Assembly (NCBI GenBank): GCA_001778055.1
Contig: MFFY01000036.1
Coordinates: 1-33,181 of the forward strand
DNA: 33,181 bases
Reading direction: 5' to 3'
Source: Candidatus Falkowbacteria bacterium RIFCSPLOWO2_12_FULL_45_13
GTDB lineage: Bacteria > Patescibacteriota > Patescibacteriia > Patescibacteriales > GWC2-42-12
The translations under genes were made by a program, and so were the position numbers. Under the pieces are notes generated by a model, which saw only the letters and a list, made by a program, of their open reading frames with translations, made no database searches and was not told the DNA's origin. Positions 23,226 through 29,913 of the stretch are shown piece after piece; the first letter of the stretch is position 1, and every line of letters begins with the position of its first letter.

Positions 23226-23774
23226 TTACGATTCTGTTATATTTTTATTTACGGCTAAATTTTCAATATCATTCGGCCAGTTGCCGGGATTGTTCCAAAT
23301 ATAATTTCGTATTCTATTTAAAGAATTTTCGTTTCTGATTATATGTTCGTAATAATTGCGCTGCCATAAATCCGTCCCGAGCATATTTCGAAATAAATTT
23401 ACCTGTTTTGTCGCGGCTGATTTATAACCGGCCATCAACGACGAAATTGATTTTGGCCGCATTCGTAGGGGCGAACGGCCGTTTGCCCCTACCGTTAGCG
23501 CATTGCCGCATTCGTTAATAAACACAATAAAATGAAAATAATTCGGCATGATGATAAATTCATCCAAATAAATTTCTTTTCTGATTACGCCCGTTCTCAA
23601 CCATTCCCTTTTAACGATAATGCCCAATTCATTTAACATCATTTCCTCTTCAACAATCTCCCCGAATAAACATTCCAGATTTTTTACGCAAATTGTCACG
23701 AAATACATGCCAGCCTGACTGTAATCATAGCCGGGCAAACGAATCGACCGCCGATTATATTTCCCTCCTTGCAT
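23226..23774 (-). CDS. REP-associated tyrosine transposase-like protein (RAYT), probably catalytically impaired
   Basis: The protein has 182 residues. The start GKYNRRSIRLPGYDYSQAGM and the core FVTICVKNLECLFGEI match the IS200-like RAYT (TnpA-REP) family. The HUH motif, normally MPNHxH, reads MPNYFH (76-81) with Tyr79 in place of the first metal-binding His, a single C-to-T change. The catalytic tyrosine region WQRNYYEHIIRNE (137-149) is intact. Residues about 94-104 (TVGANGRSPLR) are encoded by a near-perfect 28-bp palindrome of REP type. The gene starts 3 bases after the htpX stop, and a degenerate palindrome follows it. RAYTs are thought to mobilise REP palindromes; here the enzyme may be inactive. 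Confidence 0.85.
   Translation of the reverse strand: MQGGKYNRRSIRLPGYDYSQAGMYFVTICVKNLECLFGEIVEEEMMLNELGIIVKREWLRTGVIRKEIYLDEFIIMPNYFHFIVFINECGNALTVGANGRSPLRMRPKSISSLMAGYKSAATKQVNLFRNMLGTDLWQRNYYEHIIRNENSLNRIRNYIWNNPGNWPNDIENLAVNKNITES
23465..23492. repeat. REP-type palindrome inside the RAYT gene
   Basis: The 14-nt arms GTAGGGGCGAACGG and CCGTTTGCCCCTAC pair with one mismatch. It is read in frame as VGANGRSPL. Confidence 0.8.
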
Positions 23775-23777
23775 AAA

Positions 23778-24695
23778 TTAATTTTTTTCCATTCCCCTTA
23801 AGGCCGCGATTCTTTCTTCAATCGGCGGGTGGGTCATGAATAATTTTGTCAGCCAGCTGACCCGATGTTCCTCGTCTTCTTTAAAGGGCGAGGCGATATA
23901 GAGATGAGCTGTGGCGCGATTGGCCACTTCCAGGGGTTCCTTATCAGCCGAAATTTTTTCCAGCGCTCTTGCTAAACCATCGGGGTGGCGTGTCAACAGC
24001 GCGCCATCGGCGTCAGCCAGAAATTCTCGTTTACGGGAAATGGCGAATTGCATCAGATAGGCGAATATCGGCGCCAGGATTGATAAGATAATGGCGATGA
24101 TCATTAAAATCAGGCCTAATTGGCCGCCGCTCTTATTATCGTTTCTCCGGTGGCCGCCGAAAAATGACCATCTTCTAAACCAATCCGCCAATAAGACTAT
24201 CATGCCCACCATCACCGTGACCAAAGTAGCCAAGAGGATGTCGCGATTGCCGATATGCGATAGCTCATGGGCGATCACGCCTTCCAGCTCGGTCTTTTCC
24301 AACTTAGACAGCAACCCGCTGGTCACGGCCACCACCGCGTGGGCGGGATCTCGGCCGGTGGCGAAAGCGTTTGGCGCCGTGTCATTGATTATATAAATTT
24401 TAGGAACTGGCAAGCCGACTGTAATACAAAGATTTTCCACTAGGTGATAGAGCTCGCGGTTAGAGTCGTGATCAATTTCACGCGCGCTGGACATGGCCAG
24501 GACGATTTTGTCGCTCCACCAATAACTGATGAAACTGGAAACAATGCTAAAGGTAACGGCGAAATACAGAATCGCCTGATCGTTCATGATATAGCTAAAA
24601 ACATAGCCGATTAAAATGATGGCGACAAAAAAGGCGACAAACAAAGCCCAAGTCTTTCTTTTGTTGGAATCAATATGAGTATATAGGGTGGGCAT
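23778..24695 (-). CDS. htpX: Membrane zinc metalloprotease HtpX
   Basis: The protein has 305 residues from ATG 24695 (MPTLYTHIDSNKRKTWALF); an in-frame ATG four codons earlier is less likely. It is an M48 membrane protease that degrades misfolded membrane proteins. Two N-terminal helices (about 16-37 and 44-60) precede the zinc motif HELSH (143-147), with the third ligand in KREFLADADGA near 226-236. Two more helices lie between. The conserved NAFATG (near 109-114) is also present. It follows lemA, a common pairing in bacteria, separated by a palindromic element. The RAYT gene starts 3 bases after its stop. Confidence 0.95.
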   Translation of the reverse strand: MPTLYTHIDSNKRKTWALFVAFFVAIILIGYVFSYIMNDQAILYFAVTFSIVSSFISYWWSDKIVLAMSSAREIDHDSNRELYHLVENLCITVGLPVPKIYIINDTAPNAFATGRDPAHAVVAVTSGLLSKLEKTELEGVIAHELSHIGNRDILLATLVTVMVGMIVLLADWFRRWSFFGGHRRNDNKSGGQLGLILMIIAIILSILAPIFAYLMQFAISRKREFLADADGALLTRHPDGLARALEKISADKEPLEVANRATAHLYIASPFKEDEEHRVSWLTKLFMTHPPIEERIAALRGMEKN

Positions 24696-24709
24696 AAATA
24701 ATATCAATA

Positions 24710-24806
24710 AATTTCGCGACTGGAGCGAAGCGACAGGAGCAAATTTCTATCAATTTCAGAAATTAAGAAATTAGCTCCCCCGTGTCAAGCACGGGGTCGC
24801 GAAATT
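24710..24806. repeat. Nested palindromic element between lemA and htpX
   Basis: Outer arms AATTTCGCGAC (24710-24720) and GTCGCGAAATT (24796-24806) pair perfectly. Inner GGAGCAAATTTCT (24736-24748) pairs with 24766-24778 with one mismatch. A small CCCCGTG/CACGGGG hairpin sits inside the right half. Confidence 0.7.
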
Positions 24807-24822
24807 AATGGAAATTCATACA

Positions 24823-25389
24823 TTAAAACTTGACGTTCACCGCTTCCCGTTCAGCCGCGTTTTCCACCTCAAAAAACTCTCTTTCTTTAAAGCCCAACGC
24901 GCCGGCCATAAAATTAGTGGGAAAAACCTGCAACTTGGTGTTAAGATCCCTGACGTTGCCGTTATAAAATCTTCTAGCCGCCTGAACTTTATCTTCCGTA
25001 TCGGTCAATTCTCTCTGCAATTCCAAAAAATTCTGGTTAGCCTTTAAAACCGGGTAAGCCTCTGATAAGGCGAACAACGATTTTAAGGTTCCAGAAAGCA
25101 TGTTTTCCGCTTCAGCCAAAGCCTTATTGTCGCCGCCGGCCTGCGCCTGCATGGCTTGATTTCTGGCCTTGATTACTTTATCAAACGTGCCTTGCTCATG
25201 GGCCGCGTAGCCTTTGACGGTTTCCACCAGGTTCGGTATCAGGTCGTGGCGCCGTTTTAACTGCACGTCAATGTCGCTCCAGGCTTCGTCCACGCGCAAC
25301 TTCAAACGAATTAAACTGTTGTAGATGACGATGGCCGCTAAAATTAAAACGGCGATAACCGCTAAAACAATCCAGAGAAATGTAGTCAT
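24823..25389 (-). CDS. lemA: LemA family protein
   Basis: The protein has 188 residues, the usual length. One N-terminal membrane helix (about 4-25) is followed by the LemA signature NSLIRLKLRVDEAWSDIDVQ and RRHDLIPNLVETVKGYAAHE (about 46-65). It is a coiled-coil helical protein of unsettled function, widely found next to HtpX or TPM-domain proteins. A GAGGTT Shine-Dalgarno lies 8 bases before ATG 25389. It is upstream of htpX in the same direction. Confidence 0.95.
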   Translation of the reverse strand: MTTFLWIVLAVIAVLILAAIVIYNSLIRLKLRVDEAWSDIDVQLKRRHDLIPNLVETVKGYAAHEQGTFDKVIKARNQAMQAQAGGDNKALAEAENMLSGTLKSLFALSEAYPVLKANQNFLELQRELTDTEDKVQAARRFYNGNVRDLNTKLQVFPTNFMAGALGFKEREFFEVENAAEREAVNVKF

Positions 25390-25403
25390 AAAATTTAACC
25401 TCG

Positions 25404-25431
25404 TAACTCATAACGCATAACTCATAACGCG
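25404..25431. repeat. Period-7 tandem repeat (TAACNCA x4) upstream of lemA
   Basis: The units are TAACTCA, TAACGCA, TAACTCA, TAACGCG. It lies in the gap between the PP-loop gene and lemA. Confidence 0.75.
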
Positions 25432-25454
25432 ATACAAGAAACGATCATTTTTAT

Positions 25455-26543
25455 TTATAAATTCTTACTTCTAACTTCTAACTTAACTTTTCTACCTCTC
25501 GCTTTAGTCGCGTAATAGCTAGCCAATAATGCCGCCAGGCTGATAATTTCTTCTCCGTTTTTTCCCTCGTCCATTTTTAATTCACTCATTTTCAACTCTT
25601 GGGGTACTTTTATTTCGCGCGTTTCATTCGTAATTTTTAATTCGTAATTTTTAATTCGTATTAAACTCGTCGGTCCGGCCGCCTCTGCCATATTGATTAA
25701 TATATCACCGGTCTGGACAAATCTCAATAAATTCTCATTGTCTTGTTGGTCCCGGCCCACTACCACCAGCGCCCTAGATCCGCCTTGGCGTCCCTTAGCG
25801 TCTTTTGACGTTTTCAGCGTCAGCCAATAAATCCTGCCGTGCTTTAAGAGCTCTATATCGTTACCAGAACATTCCGGCCAATATTCCATTAGTTTCATTA
25901 ATTTTTCGCTAAACACCGGATCGGTCAAAATACAGCCGCCGCCCGGGCTGGAATATTCCTTTATACCATACTTTTTTACCATTGCCAACTGGCGCTTTCT
26001 TCCCCGGCCGTTTAAATCCAAGAGCCGGCTCCTGTCCACCCTGCCGGTTTTTTCCAAATCCGATTCGTCCAATAATCTGGCCGAGAGCGGCCTGATCAGC
26101 CTGCCTTTAAGCCCGGCGATTTTCTCCACCAGCCGAAGCGCCTCCGGATTTTGCGACATGGGCCGCTCGCCCAAAACTTCGCCCGTGGCCACGAAGTCAT
26201 ATTCTCCGTTAACGTTCTCCCCCTTAGTAAAGGGGAGATTAAGAGGGGGGTTTTCTATTATCTCTCTAGCTTTTCCGAGCATCAGCGCGTGGCAATCAAC
26301 GCAGGGGTTCATGTTTTTGCCATAGCCGTATTGAGGATTTTTCACCATGGCCAGATGCTCTTCTGAAAAATCCATTTCAATTAATTTTACGCCTAATCGC
26401 TCGGCGACCTTTTTTGCCTTGGCCGTGCCAAAAAAATAACTCTTAAAAGACAGACCGGTAACTTCAACGCCCTGCTCCATTAAAAGCCTGGCCGCCAGCA
26501 TGGAATCCAGTCCGCCTGATAGTAAAATAAGAGCTTTAGTCAT
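25455..26543 (-). CDS. PP-loop ATPase of the tRNA thiolation type
   Basis: The protein has 362 residues. The PP-loop SGGLDS is at 9-14, used to adenylate a tRNA base before sulfur transfer. KNMNPCVDCHALML holds C81 and C84, a likely active or metal-binding pair, and SSPGGGCILTDP (about 203-214) a third Cys. The family is often annotated as a tRNA thiouridylase or ThiI/MnmA-like protein; the modified position is not clear. Residues 98-110 (NPPLNLPFTKGEN) are an in-frame palindromic repeat. The stretch RIKNYELKITNE comes from a period-7 repeat and the last residues from another. Its ATG overlaps the ileS stop (ATGA), so the two are translationally linked. Confidence 0.88.
   Translation of the reverse strand: MTKALILLSGGLDSMLAARLLMEQGVEVTGLSFKSYFFGTAKAKKVAERLGVKLIEMDFSEEHLAMVKNPQYGYGKNMNPCVDCHALMLGKAREIIENPPLNLPFTKGENVNGEYDFVATGEVLGERPMSQNPEALRLVEKIAGLKGRLIRPLSARLLDESDLEKTGRVDRSRLLDLNGRGRKRQLAMVKKYGIKEYSSPGGGCILTDPVFSEKLMKLMEYWPECSGNDIELLKHGRIYWLTLKTSKDAKGRQGGSRALVVVGRDQQDNENLLRFVQTGDILINMAEAAGPTSLIRIKNYELKITNETREIKVPQELKMSELKMDEGKNGEEIISLAALLASYYATKARGRKVKLEVRSKNL
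25467..25487. repeat. Period-7 tandem repeat (ACTTCTA) at the end of the PP-loop gene
   Basis: Units ACTTCTA, ACTTCTA, ACTTAAC. It codes for part of the C-terminal KLEVRSKNL. Confidence 0.65.
25626..25660. repeat. Period-7/14 tandem repeat inside the PP-loop gene
   Basis: ATTCGTA and ATTTTTA alternate over five units. It codes for IKNYELKITNE in a region after the conserved PP-loop domain. Confidence 0.75.
26214..26252. repeat. C/G-arm palindromic element inside the PP-loop gene
   Basis: CTCCCCCTTAGTAAAGGGGA followed by GATTAAGAGGGGGG. It is read in frame as NPPLNLPFTKGE, inserted between the CVDC motif helix and the conserved FVATGEVLG strand. Confidence 0.8.
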
Positions 26544-29500
26544 ATTTTTATTCCCAACCTAACTTTTTCCCCGTTCACCTTCACCGCCTCGCCCCCAGCT
26601 TCGTTTTCCGTTATTTTCTCGCTCAAAGTATCCTTTTTCAATTCCCCGGCCGTTTCTTTAAAAACCTTTTTCACCATTTCCGAATCGCTGTGCCAGCTCA
26701 AAATTATCTTATCTTTTATGGTTAGACCGGCGTTTTTGCGCATATTATTAACCAAGCGCACGATTTCCCGCTTGAGGCCATCCAGTCTCAAGTCTTCGGT
26801 TATAGTCGTATCCAGCTCCGCCTTTATTTCGCCCTTGCCATTTTTGACCGTAACCTTTTTCACATTCAATTCATCTTTCAACAGTCCTTCATAGTCTTTC
26901 CCTAATTCATAATTTATAATTCTTAATTCACTAAGCATTTGCCTGACCTTAATGCCCGCTTCATCCCGCTTGGCCAATCCCAGTTCCACGACTTTCCTGA
27001 CTTTAGCCATCTCTGTCAAAACTCGCTCACCTCCTTTATCTGTGATCTGTGTTTTTGGCCAAGCCTCCAGATGCACGCTCCTATTTTTATCCTTAAAATC
27101 GAGCTCCGTAACTTTTTGCCAAATGGTTTCAGCCATGAAGGGCATGAACGGAGCCATAATCTTGGCCAGTTCGATCAAAACATGCTTAGTCACGGTCAGG
27201 GCATTATTTTTATCCGCTACGTCTTCGGACTTATACCGTTCGCGGCTACGCCGCAGATACCAGGTGGAGATATCGTTGATAAAATCGGTGATGGGCCGGG
27301 CGGCGCGCGGCAAATCATACTTATCCATACTTTCCGTGACTTCGCCTATCAATTGATTCAAGCGCGCCAAAATCCATTGGTCAAGGATGTTAACCCCCTC
27401 TTTTCCGCCAGAGGCGGATCCGCCTCTGGCGGAAATCTCCCTCTTAGTAAGGGTGAGAACCTCCCCCTCCTTAATAAGAAGGGGGTTGGGAGAGATGGCG
27501 TAAAGCTCGTAAAACTTAAAAACATTCCACAATAAAATGATATTTTTTCTTAAAGTGTTTTGGATATCAATTTCGGACAAACTCATGTCATCGCCGACCA
27601 TTATCGGGCTGGACATAAAATACATCCTGATGGCATCGCTGGTATATTTCTCCAGGGTGGCTTTGGGGTCGGGATAGTTGCCGTAGGATTTGCTCATCTT
27701 TCGTCCGTCGGTTCCGGCTAAAACGCCGGTAACGATAACATTCTTAAAAGCAACATTATTAAATAAAGAATTGGCCAAAACATGGAGATAATAAAACCAA
27801 CCCCGCAACTGTCCCGTATATTCAATGATGAAATCGGCCGGAAAAAGACGCTGCCATTCATCTTGACGGTTAAAGGGATAATGGAATTGGGCGAAGGGCA
27901 TGGCTCCGGATTCAAACCAGCAATCTAAAACTTCACGCACCCGTTTCATGGTGCCGCCACACTGAGTACATGTAAATTCAACCTCATCTATTGCCGGTTT
28001 ATGCAGATCAATAATTTTTTTTCCACTTAACCCTTCTAACTCTTTTATTGAACCAACAACCTTAATGTTATCACAAGGTTGATTATTTTTATATCCACTT
28101 TTGACTTTTGACTTTTGACTTTTGACTTCGGCCAAGCCGCTGCATTTCCAGACCGGAATCGGCGACCCCCAATAGCGGGAGCGCGACAGGCTCCAGTCCG
28201 GCGCTGATTTTAAATTATAGCGGAACCGGCCCGACTTAAAATGCTCGGGAATCCAATTTACCTTCTCCCCGTTCTTTAGGAGTTTTTCCCGTATCGCGGA
28301 AATCTTCAGATACCAGGCTTTCTGCGCCCGATATATGAGCGGCGTACCGCAACGATAACAAAACGGATAACTATGCGCATAAGCAAACGAGCTGAATAAT
28401 TTATCACCCAAATCGGCCAAAACTTTCGCGCCCGCTTTGGAAAAATAATGGCCAAACCAGGCCCCGGCGTTTTTGGTATAGATCCCGTTTTCATCCATTA
28501 AATCAACCACGGGTAAAGATTGTTTTTTCCCCAGTTCAAAATCATCCTCGCCGAAATTCGGGGCGATATGCACCACGCCGGTGCCTTCTTCAGTGCTGAC
28601 AAATTCCCCGCCGTATATCTTAAAAACGTTTTTATCTTCCGCAATCTGTTTATTGTTCAAATCAAAAATCGGTTCATAATTTAAATTTATCAAGTCCTTG
28701 CCGGCAAATTTTTTTATGATTTCATGCTTTTTATCTTTAAAAATATCCTTTACTTTCTCTTCGGCTATAATATAATACTCACCCGCAGATTCCACTTCCG
28801 CGTATTTTATCTTTTCTCCAACGGCTAAAGCCAAATTTCCCGGCAGGGTCCAAGGAGTGGTGGTCCAGGCCAGCAAATAAACGTTCTTGCCCCCCTTCAA
28901 AAGGGGGGTTGAGGGGGTTTTGCCTTTCAATTTGAACTTTACCACTACCGTGTTATCCGTGACGTCGCGGTAGGAGCCGGCATCCATGGTAATCTCAAAT
29001 TTGGACAAGGGCGTAGCGCAACGGGGGCAATGAAGAGAAGAGCGGTAACCTTCGTAAATCAAACCTTGATGATAAAGTTCTTTAAAAGCCCAGATGACGC
29101 TTTCCATATAGTTCAAATCCATGGTCCGATAAGCATGCTTCATATCCACCCACCGGCCGATCCGATTGATATACCATTGCCATTGCTCGCTACCCTGATC
29201 GACATAAATCCGACAGGCGTCAATAAATTTGTCCACGCCCAATTTTTCAATATCCTTTTTATTCCTTAACCCCAATTGTTTTTCCACCTGATTTTCCGCC
29301 GGCAAGCCGTGGCAGTCCCAGCCCCACACCCTTTCCACCCGGTAGCCTTTCATGGCCCAAAAACGCGGCACTACGTCTTTGGCGATACTAGGAAGCAATG
29401 TGGCGTAGTGCGGCAAGCCGGTTATGAACGGCGGCCCGTCGTAAAAAACATAATCTCTCTTTTTGCCCCCTTGATAAGATCCCCTCTCCTTACGAAGGAG

Positions 29501-29641
29501 AGGGTTAGGGCGAGGTTCTCCGGGGGGATTATTTACGCTTTTTTCAAAAATTTTATTCTTTTCCCAAAAATCCAAAACCTGCTCTTCCATTTTAGGAAAA
29601 GGATTGGTTGACTGCTTCGAATCTGATTTTTTATCAATCAT
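26540..29641 (-). CDS. ileS: Isoleucyl-tRNA synthetase
   Basis: The protein has 1033 residues and charges tRNA-Ile, with an editing domain to remove valine. The class I HIGH-like motif is GLPHYAT (75-81) and the KMSKS motif is at 648-652 (GRKMSKSYGNYPDP). The editing domain lies near 230-440 (AWTTTPWTLPGNLALAV). The sequence is of the type with a Trp-rich WGWDCHGLP start, shared with archaeal and eukaryotic IleRS. At least four stretches interrupt conserved sequence and are repeat-derived: about 38-60, 241-252, 505-518 and 716-748. All keep the frame. It has a near-consensus promoter, no T-box leader, and overlaps the PP-loop gene by 4 bases. Confidence 0.97.
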   Translation of the reverse strand: MIDKKSDSKQSTNPFPKMEEQVLDFWEKNKIFEKSVNNPPGEPRPNPLLRKERGSYQGGKKRDYVFYDGPPFITGLPHYATLLPSIAKDVVPRFWAMKGYRVERVWGWDCHGLPAENQVEKQLGLRNKKDIEKLGVDKFIDACRIYVDQGSEQWQWYINRIGRWVDMKHAYRTMDLNYMESVIWAFKELYHQGLIYEGYRSSLHCPRCATPLSKFEITMDAGSYRDVTDNTVVVKFKLKGKTPSTPLLKGGKNVYLLAWTTTPWTLPGNLALAVGEKIKYAEVESAGEYYIIAEEKVKDIFKDKKHEIIKKFAGKDLINLNYEPIFDLNNKQIAEDKNVFKIYGGEFVSTEEGTGVVHIAPNFGEDDFELGKKQSLPVVDLMDENGIYTKNAGAWFGHYFSKAGAKVLADLGDKLFSSFAYAHSYPFCYRCGTPLIYRAQKAWYLKISAIREKLLKNGEKVNWIPEHFKSGRFRYNLKSAPDWSLSRSRYWGSPIPVWKCSGLAEVKSQKSKVKSGYKNNQPCDNIKVVGSIKELEGLSGKKIIDLHKPAIDEVEFTCTQCGGTMKRVREVLDCWFESGAMPFAQFHYPFNRQDEWQRLFPADFIIEYTGQLRGWFYYLHVLANSLFNNVAFKNVIVTGVLAGTDGRKMSKSYGNYPDPKATLEKYTSDAIRMYFMSSPIMVGDDMSLSEIDIQNTLRKNIILLWNVFKFYELYAISPNPLLIKEGEVLTLTKREISARGGSASGGKEGVNILDQWILARLNQLIGEVTESMDKYDLPRAARPITDFINDISTWYLRRSRERYKSEDVADKNNALTVTKHVLIELAKIMAPFMPFMAETIWQKVTELDFKDKNRSVHLEAWPKTQITDKGGERVLTEMAKVRKVVELGLAKRDEAGIKVRQMLSELRIINYELGKDYEGLLKDELNVKKVTVKNGKGEIKAELDTTITEDLRLDGLKREIVRLVNNMRKNAGLTIKDKIILSWHSDSEMVKKVFKETAGELKKDTLSEKITENEAGGEAVKVNGEKVRLGIKI
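26905..26932. repeat. Degenerate period-7 repeat inside ileS
   Basis: Units ATTCATA, ATTTATA, ATTCTTA, ATTCACT. They encode part of SELRIINYEL near the C-terminal domain. Confidence 0.5.
27398..27496. repeat. Composite palindromic insertion in ileS (residues 716-748)
   Basis: It has three parts: a C/G-arm palindrome CCCCTCCTTAATAAGAAGGG, a second weaker copy around TCCCTCTTAGTAAGGG, and a perfect 34-bp palindrome at 27402-27435 centred on GGATCC. It encodes NPLLIKEGE, LTLTKREI and ARGGSASGG, between conserved LYAI and NILDQWIL. Confidence 0.85.
28088..28129. repeat. Period-7 tandem insertion in ileS (residues 505-518)
   Basis: ACTTTTG occurs four times exactly at 28097-28124. It encodes KSQKSKVKS right after the conserved IPVWKCSGL zinc-knuckle start. 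Confidence 0.85.
28886..28921. repeat. C/G-arm palindromic insertion in ileS (residues 241-252)
   Basis: CCCCCTTCAAAAGGGGGG followed by TTGAGGGGGTTT. It encodes KTPSTPLLKGGK just before the editing-domain motif AWTTTPWT. Confidence 0.85.
29462..29530. repeat. C/G-arm palindromic insertion in ileS (residues 38-60)
   Basis: This is the fullest copy. Outer CCCCCTTGATAAG and CCGGGGGGATT enclose CCCTCTCCTTACGAAGGAGA and GGGTTAGGGCGAGG. It encodes NPPGEPRPNPLLRKERGSYQ between conserved WEKNKIFEKS and YVFYDGPPF. Confidence 0.85.
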
Positions 29642-29687
29642 AAATTTTCCGCTAACTTAGCGTTCAATTTTCTCTGTATTATTAATT

Positions 29688-29716
29688 ATTTTAGCCCAAA
29701 TTAAACTAAATGTCAA
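29688..29716 (-). promoter_or_regulatory. ileS: Near-consensus promoter for ileS
   Basis: TTGACA (29711-29716) and TAAAAT (29688-29693) have a 17-base spacer on the minus strand. The leader is only about 40 nt, with one small CGCTAA/TTAGCG hairpin, too short for a T-box. Confidence 0.75.
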
Positions 29717-29751
29717 AAATTTTTTAAAATAAATCCTGCCACGGGCGCCCC

Positions 29752-29780
29752 TTGATAAAGAAGCCGGGCCGGACTATCAT
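29752..29780 (+). promoter_or_regulatory. uvrB: Candidate uvrB promoter
   Basis: TTGATA (29752-29757) and TATCAT (29775-29780) have a 17-base spacer on the plus strand. The implied leader to the ATG at 29914 is about 125 nt. Confidence 0.4.
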
Positions 29781-29913
29781 TAATATTAACCGCGTTAATT
29801 TATAACCTACAAAAGAGCGGGGCTAAAATCGCGCGCTTACAATTATTCAAACCCACCCACGGCGGCTGCCCTTAAAACTAAGCCAGGATCGGCAAAATGA
29901 TTTTTATTATTCT

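Noticed and set aside
22131-23258. Long open frame on the plus strand (375 codons)
   Set aside because: It lies opposite the NIF3 gene, which has conserved metal motifs and a Shine-Dalgarno. The plus-strand translation is His/Phe-rich with no recognisable domain.
25404-25660. CRISPR array
   Set aside because: The repeats are 7-14 bp and directly tandem, with no spacers of uniform length and no cas genes.
26540-26543. Recoded TGA (glycine) as in some CPR lineages
   Set aside because: ileS ends at a TGA that overlaps the next gene's ATG, and conserved proteins in the window show no internal TGA.
29642-29690. T-box leader for ileS
   Set aside because: The predicted leader is only about 40 nt and has a single small hairpin, too short for a T-box.
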